A DNA stretch of 64,000 nt from Scalesia atractyloides (GCA_947069175.1 CAMTDV010000027.1:45087369-45151368); one strand, 5' to 3'. Positions 51,821 to 62,605 are shown, counted from the stretch's first letter. Translations and numbers: made by a program. The notes: generated by a model from the sequence alone, not told the origin.

Positions 51821-52294
51821 TTGCTAAAAGCTAGAAGCCGACAAAAGAGTTGCGCAGATAAAAGATGTGGTTCGTTTGTACTTCTCAAGGTATCCTCTTG
51901 GAAGGGTGTGGTTCGTTTCGGGAAAAAGGGAAAGCTCGCTCCTCGCTATGTAGGTCCTTTCAAGATTCTTGAAAGGATTGGCAAGGTAGCATACCGACTG
52001 GACCTACCACAAGAGCTCAACAACGTTCATCCTACCTTCCATGTCTCAAACTTGAAGAGATGTCTTGCCAAAGAAGGACTCCAAGTTCCACTTGAAGACC
52101 TTCAAATCAATAAGACCTTAAACTTCATGGAGAAACCAGTCGAAGTCATAGATCGAGGTATTAAGCAACTAAGGCGCAGTCGAATTCCTATCGTGAAGGT
52201 TCGGTGGGAAGGAAAACGTGGCGTTGAGTTTACTTGGGAACTTGAAAGCGACATGAAGACTAAGTACCAGCATTTGTTCGTTACATCTTCCTAA
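51821..52294 (+). CDS. pol: GPY/F and chromodomain-like C-terminus of Tekay-2 Pol
   Basis: 157 open codons in the same frame family as Tekay-1: ARSRQKSCADKRCGSFVLLK (a short deletion relative to Tekay-1 after ADKR), RFGKKGKLAPRYVGPFKILE, RIGKVAYRLDLPQELNNVHP, TFHVSNLKRCLAKEGLQVPL, VKVRWEGKRGVEFTWELESD and MKTKYQHLFVTSS. Stops with TAA at the pre-PPT palindrome. Confidence 0.87.
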   Translation: MLKARSRQKSCADKRCGSFVLLKVSSWKGVVRFGKKGKLAPRYVGPFKILERIGKVAYRLDLPQELNNVHPTFHVSNLKRCLAKEGLQVPLEDLQINKTLNFMEKPVEVIDRGIKQLRRSRIPIVKVRWEGKRGVEFTWELESDMKTKYQHLFVTSS

Positions 52295-52328
52295 ATTTCG
52301 GGACGAAATTTCCTAAAGGAGGGGAGAC
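52293..52328 (+). promoter_or_regulatory. Pre-PPT palindrome and polypurine tract of Tekay-2
   Basis: AAATTTCGGGACGAAATTT (52293-52311) overlaps the pol stop codon, then AAAGGAGGGGAGAC abuts the LTR at 52329. Confidence 0.87.
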
Positions 52329-54844
52329 TGTAATGCTTCGCATTTGTAACCTTCCGTTTTTAGTAAGATTGCTTCATGTTTCTATTTTTGGAAAGTCCAA
52401 ACCTTGTAATCGTATTTCTATTTCCAAATTATTTTAAATCTAAGGCTTTGATTGTAATCAAGTTGATCAGTTTTGCGAATTTCACAAACTTTATACATGC
52501 TTAAACTTATGAACGTACGTTACATAGTTGTTCGATAAATCAATTCAAAGTAACTCGTAAATGCCTATTGTACATTTGTAAATCTTAATACCAAAGTCAA
52601 GCTAGATTATTAATCATTCTTAACACAAATATTCAAGCTTTCGGCATCATACGAATTGTTTAATCGTTATCGTGACACTTCAACAATAATCAAGTTCTTT
52701 TAGGTTCATGTAAGGCCCCCTAACTTTGATTTAAATCTTCCAAGCAACCTACATTTGTAACACATCTAAAATATAACAAATGTATGCAATAGATAACAAT
52801 TATACAAATAAAATAACAAAAAAATATATATATAAAAGCCTAGCAGCTTGCGGCCGCAAGCTGCTATGGGAAGTTTCTTTCTTTTTTTGATGCAAACTCC
52901 CAACTAACTTCATTAATAGTAACCCTAATCCTAACCCTAAAGCCTTAACTATAAAAGCAAGCCTTCTCCCACCCATTTCTCACTTTTACAAGCCTCCAAA
53001 CACTCCAAACATCCTCCCTAACTTCAAAAACTTTCTATTGAAACAAAACAGTTTGCAAGTGAGTTTCAACTCGCTTCTCTTCTTCTTCAAGCCTTGTTTT
53101 TCCTTCTAACACCCTTGGATAACCTCTAGGAAGGTTCTCAAAAGTTTTCTTGGGAAAACTAAGGTGAAACCCCACCATTTTGAGGTCCAAAAGTGTGTTA
53201 ACTTTCTGCCCATTTTTATCTTTTTAAACTTTAAGATTTTCGAAGTTTTCTTCATGTTTTCTTCCTCAAAATTGTTTGCTAAGCCCTATGGGATGTTACC
53301 ATAGGTTTTCATGGAAAATCAAGGTGGAACAATACCATTTTTGGGGCCAAACTTTCTGTTTTGGAAGTTAAACTTATAAACTTTTTCGAACTTGTTTTTA
53401 AACATAATAACTCTATGATACTTATGCCTCTAACTAAGTTTATGGTTAGTGAGCTTGCTAGACTTGTTCATACAAAATCAAGAGGCATAACATGCCTCTA
53501 AACTTGTGGTTTTTACTAAGGTTTCAAACCCACAAGTGTTGAGTCATCGAAGCTTACAAGCTTGTGTTGGTGTAGGTGTGATTACATGGAGGCCTTAGCT
53601 ATCCAACTTTTCAATCCACCCCTCACTTGATGATTTCTATATTCTTGACCATCCAGATTGTCCTTGGGACAATTTTGTGTATTGGTGAATCTTCCGAAAG
53701 AGGTTAAGGACGGTTATCCTCCTACCTCCATGCATGACTTATATGATATCCATGAACTATATGAATTCTATTATAAACTAGTAATATTATATGTAAACTA
53801 TATATGTAAATAATTAATATAACCGAACCTTTGACAATGACCATATGGTTACTTGTCCTAATATTAGGTTATTTTATCTAAAACCTAATCATCGTTACGA
53901 TTCTATTGGTTATGACCCATAAAAACACAAACACCCTTCGGGGCTTATAATGTCAAAAACGAGCGTTAACGTCTAGATAAATACTTTTGAATATACATAC
54001 TTTTTGCATACTTTAATTCCTAAACTTGTCAAACTCCATCGTTAATCTAATAACACACCTATGTTTCCTTGTGTAGGATAACTTGGTGTTCATCCCCCTA
54101 AACCACCTAAACACTTTCACGGAATTTACTTTGCAAAACCGTGAGTACACTCGACACCCTTTTTATGTTTTACACTTTTTGGGTGCAATATGTTAATTTG
54201 CCAAACTGCACTAAATCACACCTTTAATCTATGAATTCACCCAAACAATCCATCAAACATGCTTTAGTTATGTGATACTTGAATAGTTACTTGGTATATT
54301 CTTATGTGATACTAAATATCATTATCTTCGATCAAGCCTCCCTTAACGTGTATAGCGCTATAGGAGTAACGCACCGCCCGTATTCTTGTGGTCAATGTTA
54401 AGTTTTTAATCTATTATGTGGTACACTAGATGATTGACTTGTAGTTCACATGCCTTGTTTACATTTATCTCGTATGCTAGCTATTCATGTGGATATGTTT
54501 AAACAGTTTTAATACTTATGCTATGATATCAAACTTGTGTACTCGCCAATACTTTGTTATTGAACTATACATTTTAATATATTGCAGGTTGATGAAGTTG
54601 GTATGATGAAACTTAGTAGGATCAGCATAGAAACACGCTTAGAATGCTAAGTTAATTATTATGTTTTTGTTGAACTTATTTCGTTGTTATTACTTTGTAT
54701 TTGAAGTATGTTGTAATTTGACAATTTGATGCTTTGAAATGAAATGAGTTGTTTAATTAAATATTGTCACAAATAGCGTTATGATGTCTCGAGCAATCAA
54801 GTTCGTCTCACTCCGATGTTTCCGCCATCGGTTCGGGTGTGACA
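52329..54844 (+). mobile_element. Tekay-2 3' LTR
   Basis: 2,516 bp, TGTAATGCTTCGC to GGGTGTGACA, followed by CTTGT and Sirevirus B gag. It contains a perfect 26-bp palindrome (52841-52866), telomere-like CCTAATCCTAACCCTAAA near 52925 and TATAAAAG near 52952. Confidence 0.92.
52841..52866. repeat. 26-bp perfect palindrome in Tekay-2 LTR
   Basis: Half-site TAGCAGCTTGCGG, then its exact reverse complement. It lies about 85-110 bases upstream of the TATA box. The solo LTR copy (35737-35762) has one mismatch at the centre, and Tekay-1 LTRs keep only the inner TTGCGGCCGCAA. Confidence 0.9.
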
Positions 54845-54849
54845 CTTGT
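54845..54849. repeat. Target-site duplication CTTGT (right of Tekay-2)
   Basis: Matches 35226-35230 and 37743-37747. Confidence 0.92.
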
Positions 54850-55785
54850 CATTTTCTCTGATCACTGTTCAAATTGTTTACTTGTTTTGCTTAATTTGTC
54901 ATATGCTTCTTTTGTTGTATTATTATCACATGAAAAATTATCTGCATGACTTTTCAGCTTTTTGTGTCTCATTTCTTTTCGACACACTCAATGCATGGCT
55001 TTTTGCACTTCATGCAAGGTGTTTCTTTTACTGACTCATTTACTGACACATTTACCGATCTGACTCTAGCCTCCTGAGCTCCCCCCAATAACTTCCTCAT
55101 TCAAGTTAGCCATTAGATCTTTGTCGGCGATGTCAGTTAGATTCTCCAAAGTCAACTCCTCGGTCGCATCGATCATCTCCTCTATTTCAGACTTTTTCTC
55201 TTCTTTACAAGGTGGTTGATGGCTTGAGCCAAAATAACCGGCAAAAGTTTTAAGAATGTCAGTAGGCAAAAGATATTTAAATGCATTATTTAAGAGTTCT
55301 TCTTCCTCTGACGACGTGTTGTAATATTCTTCTGGTGCTTCGTCAAAGGTTGCCTCAACAAATTCTTCTTCTGTCTGTTCAGGTTCTTCAAAATCTCAGT
55401 TACCAGTGCGAGACTTTCATTCTTTGTAATGTATTTGTTCCAGTTGAACCCTTCATCTTCTTGGGTAATAACCAGAGCCTTATCCTTTGAGTTTGATGGA
55501 CCATCTTCGATCTGCACTAACCTTGTCTAAGGTTGGGGTCGATGATAGATGGCTCTTTTGTAATAGTCATCTGCAAATGGATTATGATTTCCTTTGACTT
55601 CTCTGTTTTGGCACTCTCTCTTGAAATGTCCCTTTTCTCTTCACTTGAAGCATGTAACTTTAGCCTTATCAAAACCGAGTTTCCCGTCAAGACTTTCCAG
55701 ACAGTCTCTTCCTATGATTTTCATAAAGCGTTGAGCTCTACGGACTACTGACGCCATGCACCACTTAAATCTGCAACAAACGCGT
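54845..55785 (-). pseudogene. gag: Gag middle region of Sirevirus B
   Basis: Pieces on the minus strand: 55844-55641 (WCMASVVRRAQRFMKIIGRD, ending in TGA inside the first CCHC knuckle after CFK), 55517-55290 (DKALVITQEDEGFNWNKYIT, ESLALVTEI) and 55269-55066 (KEEKKSEIEEMIDATEELTL, NLTDIADKDLMANLNEEV), then CMKCKEPCIEC. It corresponds to about 13715-14500 of Sirevirus A. The N-terminal some 380 codons of gag are absent: leader sequence follows directly at 55786. Confidence 0.8.
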
Positions 55786-56408
55786 TGAAAATTTTTTCTA
55801 CCATTAAATCTGCAATTTTTAGAAACACAAACTTTCGACAACACTGATTATATTTAAATTGACAAAAAACGGAAGTTAAGAAAAATCCCCAAACTGTCCT
55901 TCGTGCGAGTATCTTAATACTGTGCAAGTTAGTTGACTCGTGCGAGCAAGTTACTCGTGCGAGAGAGAGAGTTACTCGTACGAGTGACTCTTTGTGCGAA
56001 ACACTTGCTCGTACGAATGACAATTTTGTAACTTGAAATTTTTTTGAATATTTTAAGAAAAATTGTTTTCTTGGTCGTACGAGTGGCTAATTCGTACAGA
56101 TGGCCATTTGTACGAGTTGTCCTTCTGCTCGTACGAATAACTCAAATCAACAAATGGATGTTTTCTGCAATTTTCTTCATGATTTTGTTCGATTTTAGAT
56201 CAGTAAGTTTCAGGGATTTATTAGAGTTGATTTTAACGTGTTATACTAAAATCCTAGTCCAATTCTTACATGAAATCCTCTAGATCTGAAGTATGTATGA
56301 AAAAGAGTAGATATAGAAAATATTCAATGGTTGAATCTGGATTGTTAACTACTGAAACTTGTTGGTTGTCTGCTGAAACTTGATTTTTATCCTCAGATCA
56401 GGCCTCAA
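55786..56408 (-). other. Sirevirus B leader with TCGTACGA motif array
   Basis: Non-coding leader. 55900-56135 carries repeated ACTCGTGCGAG, ACTCGTACGAGT, GCTCGTACGAA and GGTCGTACGAGT elements at 15-30-base spacing, like the Sirevirus A leader. ORFs overlapping it (55745-56023, 56044-56283) merely read these repeats. Confidence 0.6.
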
Positions 56409-56421
56409 GGCTCTGATACCA
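56409..56421 (-). promoter_or_regulatory. Primer binding site of Sirevirus B (tRNA-Met type)
   Basis: The minus strand reads TGGTATCAGAGCC, two bases from the LTR end, as in Sirevirus A. Confidence 0.9.
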
Positions 56422-56423
56422 CT

Positions 56424-56848
56424 TGTGAGGGGGATCGACTCTCCTCTATGAGCACCAGACCGACTCGACTCAGCTAACATAGGCGGAATTCATTGCTAGT
56501 GAGTTAGACAAACCAAAAATCAAGTTTACTGCTTAAACGCCTTTACTTCGTATATTAGTAAACGTGAAAGTTACAGACGAGTAAACAAATGGACAGGGCT
56601 TCGCCGTAGTTACATACCAACAGATAACATACAACACTCAAGCTCCACTAGGCCAACATGGCTTGCACAGGAGTGTGTGTGTAGGCTCGTGCGAGTGGTG
56701 ACTCGTACGAGTGACAAGGTGTCATTCTTACGAGCCACATCAGCTCACTCATACGAGCCATATACAATACATAAAATATGACAAATTTAAGCCCTATATA
56801 CACAACCGACATATCCTAGACCTAGGCAATAGACATTATGGACCAACA
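56424..56848 (-). mobile_element. Sirevirus B 5' LTR
   Basis: 425 bp. The minus strand starts TGTTGGTCCATAATGTCTATTG (first 20 bases resemble Sirevirus A TGTTGGTGCATAATGTCTAT) and ends CCCTCACA. CGTACGA/CGTGCGA motifs cluster at 56685-56760. The other LTR of this element lies outside the window. Confidence 0.88.
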
Positions 56849-57330
56849 CATTGCACATGATGATACAAATTGGGTTGTTGACAGTGGTGCTACATGCCAT
56901 GTGACATCACAAAGGAAATTTTATACATCCTATACCCCTGGTGACTTTGGGGTTGTTAAGATGGGTAATCACGAGCTATCAAAGGTTGTAGGTGTTGGGA
57001 TGTTTGCTTGAAGTTTGACATTGGGATGGAGTTGGTTTTACACAATGTAAAAGATGTTCTGGATATCAGACTCAATTTGATCTCTGAAGGTTTACTTAAT
57101 GATGATGGTTAACATAGTACCTTTGGTGATGGTGTTTGGAAACTCACTCGTGGTTCTTTGATCGTGGCAATAGGTAAAAGAAGTTTAAAATTACACAGAA
57201 CACATCCGAAGACCTCCAAAGACTCGGTCAATTTGTTAGCGAATACCAATATGACCTACTTGTGGCATAGAGACTTGCTCACATGAGTGAAAAGGAGAAC
57301 TAAACCACATATGCTTGTATCATTTTAGTT
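56849..57330 (+). pseudogene. Ty1/copia protease and pre-integrase fragment (unit 1)
   Basis: Reading about 56857 onward gives NWVVDSGATCHVTSQRKFYT, SYTPGDFGVVKMGNHELSKV (DSGA active site), then with a shift LNLISEGLLNDDG, FGDGVWKLTRGSLIVAIGKR and NMTYLWHR. Truncated by the Athila LTR after MSEK. It is a third copia family, unlike Sirevirus A and B. Confidence 0.82.
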
Positions 57331-57346
57331 GATATTCGTTTCAGTT

Positions 57347-58967
57347 TGTCAAGAAAATATCTACTTATAATCCAAATACGTTTTGCGGATCTTGGTTTGT
57401 GAAAGTAGATGAAAAGACGAGAAAATGATCTGAAATGGTGAACGAAACCGAGCCGGATCATAGATGATAGCTGAGAGAAAAAACTAATCGAAAAACGAAT
57501 GAAACCACCTTCTGGCAGCCCGTGCCCGCCCTAGATAATTCCTCTCGCGGCCAGCGAGAGGCTGATACTTATCCGGCGAAATATGACCTAGTCGCGGGGC
57601 GCGACCGTTGATGAATACCTCTCGCGGGTGGCGAGAGGGTAATTTGATCAGAATGTTTGGTAAACTGATGAGATTGGTGAAAGATAAGTATATTAGTTAG
57701 AGTTTAACTCTAATTATAAAATAATTGGACGAATTTTTGAGTTGGAGAGCAATAATTCTGGAGTTCTAGAGCTTGTGGTTGAAGTTCAAATTGCTGGGAA
57801 TCATCAGGTTCGAGCGAGAAGCTTAGAGATCAAAGCAAACACGAGTTATATTGTCGAATTTCTTAACTTCTAGGTTGCTTGTTTTTAATCTTGATGAATT
57901 CAGTTTTTAACCTTGTTTTAATCATGTTTAAGCCTATGTTACGTGGCTAAATTCAGTATGCTACCTAGGTTATGATTATTTTATTATGAAAGTTTAGAAC
58001 TTTATTTGATTTGATAATGTTTTTAATTTGATTTTAAATAAAGTATTTAACTTTAATTACTTTATTTGGTGTATTTGTATATTTTTATCTAGTTATTGAT
58101 TAGTTAATTGTTTTACATGAATCTTGTTGGATATCTTCCATAGAATAGGTTTGCGTTGATTGTCGGGTCTTAACGGGTTCAGAAAATCGTTCAGTAAAAT
58201 TGGCAAATAACCGGAAAAACAATTAAGTAAAATATATAATTAAATCCTAATATTATACTAAAATTAATTATTGAGAAATAATAATTAATTAACTGAATTA
58301 AATAGGTAAATTGCTAGAGTGAGGTTTTGAGAAAAACCCGGTTCTAGTTTACTTGTCATATTCGAGTCGGTTAAACCATAACAAGAGTCATAGTTGGTCT
58401 AGGCTTCCTATTGAGAGATAGTTAGCTAATTTAGACACTTTATTAGATATTAGATAACCAAAAGGAAATCTTAATAACCGGTAAACCTAACTACATCTAG
58501 GATATCATAGGTGTCCTCCTGAGAAGAGTCGGGGGTCATGTTCGGTATTCCTTAGAGTTTAGTATCTTAATTCCTGGTTCCATATAGCATCATTAGTCAA
58601 TTAAAACCCATGCAATAGTAATAAAAAATCTAACCTAGGTAGCCAATCCACCATCCTTGAATTAAAACTCAAATTCAAAAGTCCGTCTTAATTAAGTTAA
58701 TATTAGTTTAATTCTAAATTTAGGATTTTTAGTAAACCCCCCGCCAAAAAAAAATATAATTAAGTGTGTCAATTTAGTCTAGATAGAGTCGTCAACGTAA
58801 GTAGAGAGTTTCCTGGGTTCGATATCCGGACTTACTTAAGATTTTCTACAATTGAGTGGTCCACTTGCCGGTTAGTAGTTCAGTTGAGTTTAGGACTCTA
58901 GAGTATAACTTTAGGTCTAGAATTAGGTTAATTTTAATTGTTTTCATTAGACTACTTTTAGAACATC
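57347..58967 (+). mobile_element. Athila-type LTR (unit 1)
   Basis: It runs from about TGTCAAGAAAATATC to about AGAACATCA, eight bases before a tRNA-Asp-type primer site. The start is uncertain by some 20 bases. About 1.6 kb, AT-rich, non-coding. Contains three GC-rich hairpins at 57541-57638. Confidence 0.72.
57541..57638. repeat. Three GC-rich hairpins in Athila LTR (unit 1)
   Basis: CCTCTCGC/GCGAGAGG (57541-57561), GTCGCG/CGCGAC (57591-57605) and CCTCTCGC/GCGAGAGG again (57618-57638). Unit 2 has all three at 60020-60040, 60068-60084 and near 60096-60117. Confidence 0.85.
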
Positions 58968-58974
58968 AAGTTTT

Positions 58975-58993
58975 TGGCACCGTTGCCGGGGAG
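58975..58993 (+). promoter_or_regulatory. Athila primer binding site (tRNA-Asp type), unit 1
   Basis: TGGCACCGTTGCCGGGGAG matches the 3' end of plant tRNA-Asp with one mismatch (usually TGGCGCC). This primer is typical of Athila elements. Confidence 0.85.
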
Positions 58994-59320
58994 TCTCTTT
59001 GGCAATTGCGTTGATTACTTTGTTTAGGCTTAATTGTTTCATACGTGTTTTCCGTTTTTGGTTGTGTCGTAGTAGTCTAAATAATTTAGTTAGTTTAATT
59101 GTTTTTTAAATTTATTCCCATTAAGTATTTTTTCTGAATTTTCTTACTCGTTTCGTTTCTGGTCTTCAGTGGATGCCCCATACGCGTTCGCAAGGACCTC
59201 CGTCGTAGCCGCCAACGGACACATCTCTTTCTCCCGCGCAAAAGGTTAGTACTTCTTCCTCCTTATCTTCCGGTTTTTCCGATTCATCCCGCCCATTTAT
59301 ACCACCAAACTTTGACTTTA
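58994..59320 (+). pseudogene. gag: Athila leader and truncated gag start (unit 1)
   Basis: Leader, then an ATG at 59173 reading MPHTRSQGPP, a stop, SPAQKVSTSSSLSSGFSDSS and RPFIPPNFDF, cut off by the tandem-duplication junction at 59320. Same start as unit 2 at 61672. Confidence 0.8.
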
Positions 59321-59328
59321 CACCAACA

Positions 59329-59808
59329 CATTGCACGTGATGATTCAAGTTGGGTTGTTGACAGTGGTGCTACATGCCATGTGACATCACAAAGGAAATT
59401 TTATACATCTTATACCCCTGGTGACTTTGGGGTTGTTAAGATGGGTAATCACGAGCTATCAAAGGTTGTAGGTGTTGGTATGTTTGCTTGAATTTTGACA
59501 CTGGGACGGAGTTGGTTTTACAAAATGTAAAACATGTTCCAGATATCAGACTCAATTTGATCTCCGAAGTTTTACTTGATGATGATGGTTAACATAGCAC
59601 CTTTGGTGATGGTGTTTGGAAACTCACTCGTGGTTCTTTGATCATGGCAATAGGTAAAAGAAGTTCAAAATTATACAGAACAGATCCGAAGACCTCCAAA
59701 GACTCGGTCAATTTGTTAGCGAATTTCAATATGACCTACTTGTGGCATAGGAGACTTGCTCACATGAGTGAAAAGGGGAACGAAACCAAATACGTTTGTA
59801 TCATTTTA
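59329..59808 (+). pseudogene. Ty1/copia protease and pre-integrase fragment (unit 2)
   Basis: SWVVDSGATCHVTSQRKFYT, then broken; 59638-59780 reads MAIGKRSSKLYRTDPKTSKD, SVNLLANFNMTYLWHRRLAH and MSEKGN before passing into the Athila LTR. In this unit WHRRLAHMSEKG is in frame. Confidence 0.82.
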
Positions 59809-59825
59809 GTTGATATTCATTTCAG

Positions 59826-61465
59826 TTTGTCAAGAATATATCTATTTATAATCCAAATACGTTTTGCGGGTCTTGGTTTGTGAAAGTAGCTGAAAAGACG
59901 AGAAAATGAGCTGAAATGGTGAACGAAACCGAGCCGGATCGTAGATGGAAACTGAGAGAAGAAACGAATCGAAAAACGAATGAAACCACCATCTAGCAGC
60001 CCACGCCCGCTAGATAATTCCTCTCGCGGCCAGCGAGAGGTTGATACTATCCAGCGAAATATGACCTGGTCGCGGGGCGCGACCGTTGATGTATACCTCT
60101 CGCGGGTGGCGAGAGGGTAATTTGATCAGAATGTTTCGTAAACGGATGAGATTGGTGAAAGATAAGTATATTAGTTAGAGTTTAACTCTAATTATAAAAT
60201 AATACGACGAATTTTTGAGTTGGAGAGCAATAATTATGGAGTTCTAGAGCTTGTGGTTAAAGTCCAAGTTGCTGGGAATCATCAGGTTGGAGCGAGAAGC
60301 TTAGAGATCAAAGCAAACACGGGTTATATTGTCGAATTTCTTAACTTCTAGTTTGCTTGTTTTTAATCTTGATGAATTCAGTTTTTAACCTTGTTTTAAT
60401 CATGTTTAAGACTATGTTACGTGGCTAAATTTAGTATGCAACCTAGGTTATAATTATTTTATTATGAAAGTTTGGAACTTTATTTGATTTGATAATGTTT
60501 TTAATGGGATTTTAAATAAAGTAGTTAACTTTGATTACTTGATTTGGTGTATTTGCATATTTTATCTAGTTATTAATTAGTTAATTGTTTTACATGAATC
60601 TTGTTGGATGTCTTCCATAGAATAGGTTTTCATTGATTGTGTGGTCTTAACGGGTTCAGAAAATCGTTTGGTAAAATTGGCCAATAAACCGGAAAAACAA
60701 TTAAGTAAAATATGTAATTAAATCCTAACATTATACTAAAATTAATTATTGAGAAATAATAATAATTACTTAACTGAATAAATAGGTAAATTGCTAGAGT
60801 GAGGTTTTGAGAAAAACCCGGTTCTAGTTTACTTGCCATATTCGAGTCGGTTAAACCATATCAAGAGTCATAGTTGGTCTAGGCTTTCTATTGACAGATA
60901 GTTAGCTAATTTAGACACTTTATTAGATATTAGATAACCAAAAGGAAATCTTAATAACCGATAAACCTAACTACATCTAGGATATCATAGGTGTCCTCCT
61001 GAGAAGAGTCGGGGGTCATGTTCGGTATTCCTTAGAGTTTAGTATCTTAAGTTCCCGGTTCCCTATAGCATCATTAGTCAATTAAAACCCATGCAATAGT
61101 AATAAAAAATCTAACCTAGGTAGCCAATCCACCATCCTTGAATTAAAACTCAAATTCAAAAGTCCGTTTTAATCCGTCTTAATTAAGTTAATATTAGTTT
61201 AATTCTAAATTTAGGATTTTTAGTAACCCCCCCCCCCCCCCCAAAAAAAAATATAACTAAGTGTGTCAATTTAGTCTAGATAGAGTCGTCAACATAAGTA
61301 GAGAGTTTCCTGTGTTCGATATCCGGAATTACTTAAGATTTTCTACAATTGAGTGGTCCACTTGTCGGTTAGTAGTTCAGTCGAGTTTAGGAGTCTAGAG
61401 TATAACTTTAGGTCTAGAATTAGGTTAATTTTAATTGTTTTCATTAGACTACTTTTAGAACATCA
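59826..61465 (+). mobile_element. Athila-type LTR (unit 2), attached to gag
   Basis: About TGTCAAGAATATATC to AGAACATCA, then the primer site at 61472. Carries the same three hairpins, and a run of about 17 C followed by A-rich sequence at 61227-61250, probably a slippage site. Confidence 0.72.
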
Positions 61466-61471
61466 AGTTTT

Positions 61472-61490
61472 TGGCACCGTTGCCGGGGAG
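61472..61490 (+). promoter_or_regulatory. Athila primer binding site (tRNA-Asp type), unit 2
   Basis: TGGCACCGTTGCCGGGGAG, as in unit 1, with the gag ATG 182 bases downstream. Confidence 0.87.
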
Positions 61491-61671
61491 TCTCTTTGGC
61501 AATTGCGTTGATTACTTTGTTTAGGCTTAATTCTTTCATACGTGTTTTCCGTTTTTGGTTGCGTCGTAGTAGTCTAAATAATTTAGTTAGTTTAATTGTT
61601 TTATTTTAATTTATTCCCGTTAAGTATTTTTTCTGAATTTTCTTACTCGTTTCGTTTCCGGTCTTCAGTGG

Positions 61672-62605
61672 ATGCCCCATACGCGTTCACAAGGACCTCC
61701 CCCGAAGCCGCCAACGAACACATCTTTTTCTCCCGTGCAAAAGGTTAGTACATCTTCCTCCTTATCTTCCGGTTTTTCCGATTCATCCCGCCCATTTATA
61801 CCACCAAACTTTGACTTTGCAATAAATCCCTCACCGCACAATTCCCCACTTCCCCGTATAATACATCGAAACGCAAGTCCACCACCTCTTTTCCATATGG
61901 CTCATAATCAAACCGTTTACCAACAGGCAACCACTGGTTTCACCAGTGTGAACTCACCCATCACTCTTCCCCATATGAATAATGACAAAGCCTGGCAAAT
62001 CCCATCTTACATCATGACCGCTATAACTAACTCGTGCCAATTCCACGATCATGATGACGAGGATGCGCCTGCCAACATTAACCGCCTTACTCGCCTCTAT
62101 CACACCTTTAACATGGAAGGTGCGGGAAACTATGCCCGTTTCTTCCAAGTATTTCCTTTTTCTCTTTGAGGTCGAGCCGCCGTCTGGCTTGACTCTCAAC
62201 CACCCGGTACCTTTACTACTTGGGCCGCTCTACGAGATGCTTTCCTTAAGAAATATTTTCCACCCGCAAACACATCTCGCCTTCGTGACCAGATCCATTC
62301 GTTCTGGATGGAACCTGACAAGCCCTATCATTTAGCATGGGAGCGTTTCCAAACCTTAGTATCCCACTGTTCTCAACACGATCTGTCTGATTGGGTACTT
62401 GTAGACAAATTCTTCAACGGTCTCATCCATGAAAACCGAGCTCGATTTAACACTTCTAATGGCGGACACCTAATGGGAAAGAAGATGGTTGTTGACTGTA
62501 ACAACCTCTTCGAGGGCTTCGCACACTCGGATATAGACTACAGCACTACCGATAGGAATTCAGTCCTGTTTCTTGTACTACTCCGGTCAACCGGGGGTTA
62601 CACCA
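61672..62605 (+). pseudogene. gag: Athila Gag, capsid region
   Basis: It starts MPHTRSQGPPPKPPTNTSFS. A Pro/Ser-rich N-terminus is followed by DKAWQIPSYIMTAITNSCQF, INRLTRLYHTFNMEGAGNYA, a TGA at 62167 (one in-frame stop), then AAVWLDSQPPGTFTTWAALR, DAFLKKYFPPANTSRLRDQI, HSFWMEPDKPYHLAWERFQT and LSDWVLVDKFFNGL. This is the retrotransposon gag domain in its Athila form (WAxLRDxFLxKYFPP; FYNGL-type). Apart from the single TGA the frame is open to 62643. Confidence 0.88.

Larger units (their letters stand above)
38682..54844 (+). mobile_element. Tekay-2: Ty3/gypsy chromovirus with nested gag-only element
   Basis: Plus strand: truncated 5' LTR, tRNA-Met primer site, hairpin leader, gag, PR, RT, RH, INT (split at 43176/51092 by the gag-only element), chromodomain-like end, polypurine tract and full 3' LTR followed by CTTGT. 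Same family as Tekay-1 (LTR starts about 85% alike). Inserted in Sirevirus B gag. Many stops, and both RT catalytic motif and zinc knuckles are damaged. Confidence 0.9.
27370..56848 (-). mobile_element. Sirevirus B: minus-strand Ty1/copia element split by Tekay-1 and Tekay-2
   Basis: Its body covers 27370-35230 and 54845-56848; its 3' part continues left of Tekay-1 outside the window. Order on the minus strand: 5' LTR 56848-56424, primer site, leader, gag, PR, INT, RT, RH, spacer, accessory ORF. It is a relative of Sirevirus A. It has lost the N-terminal third of gag, the PR active-site Ser and two zinc ligands of integrase. It is the host into which both Tekay elements jumped, so it is older than they are. 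Confidence 0.9.
56842..59320 (+). repeat. Tandem duplication, unit 1 (copia fragment, Athila LTR, gag start)
   Basis: It begins ACCAACACATTGCAC and ends CCAAACTTTGACTTT. Unit 2 follows at once (59321-61818) with the same parts and about 3-4% difference. It includes the last few bases of the Sirevirus B LTR, so the duplication seems to be younger than that insertion. Confidence 0.85.
59321..61818 (+). repeat. Tandem duplication, unit 2
   Basis: Repeat of 56842-59320 with offset about 2,480-2,500. After it the Athila gag continues into unique sequence. Confidence 0.85.

Noticed and set aside
61227..61250. Biological meaning of the poly-C run
   Set aside because: Homopolymer length is unreliable in sequencing, and unit 1 has a short CCCCCC equivalent at the same place.
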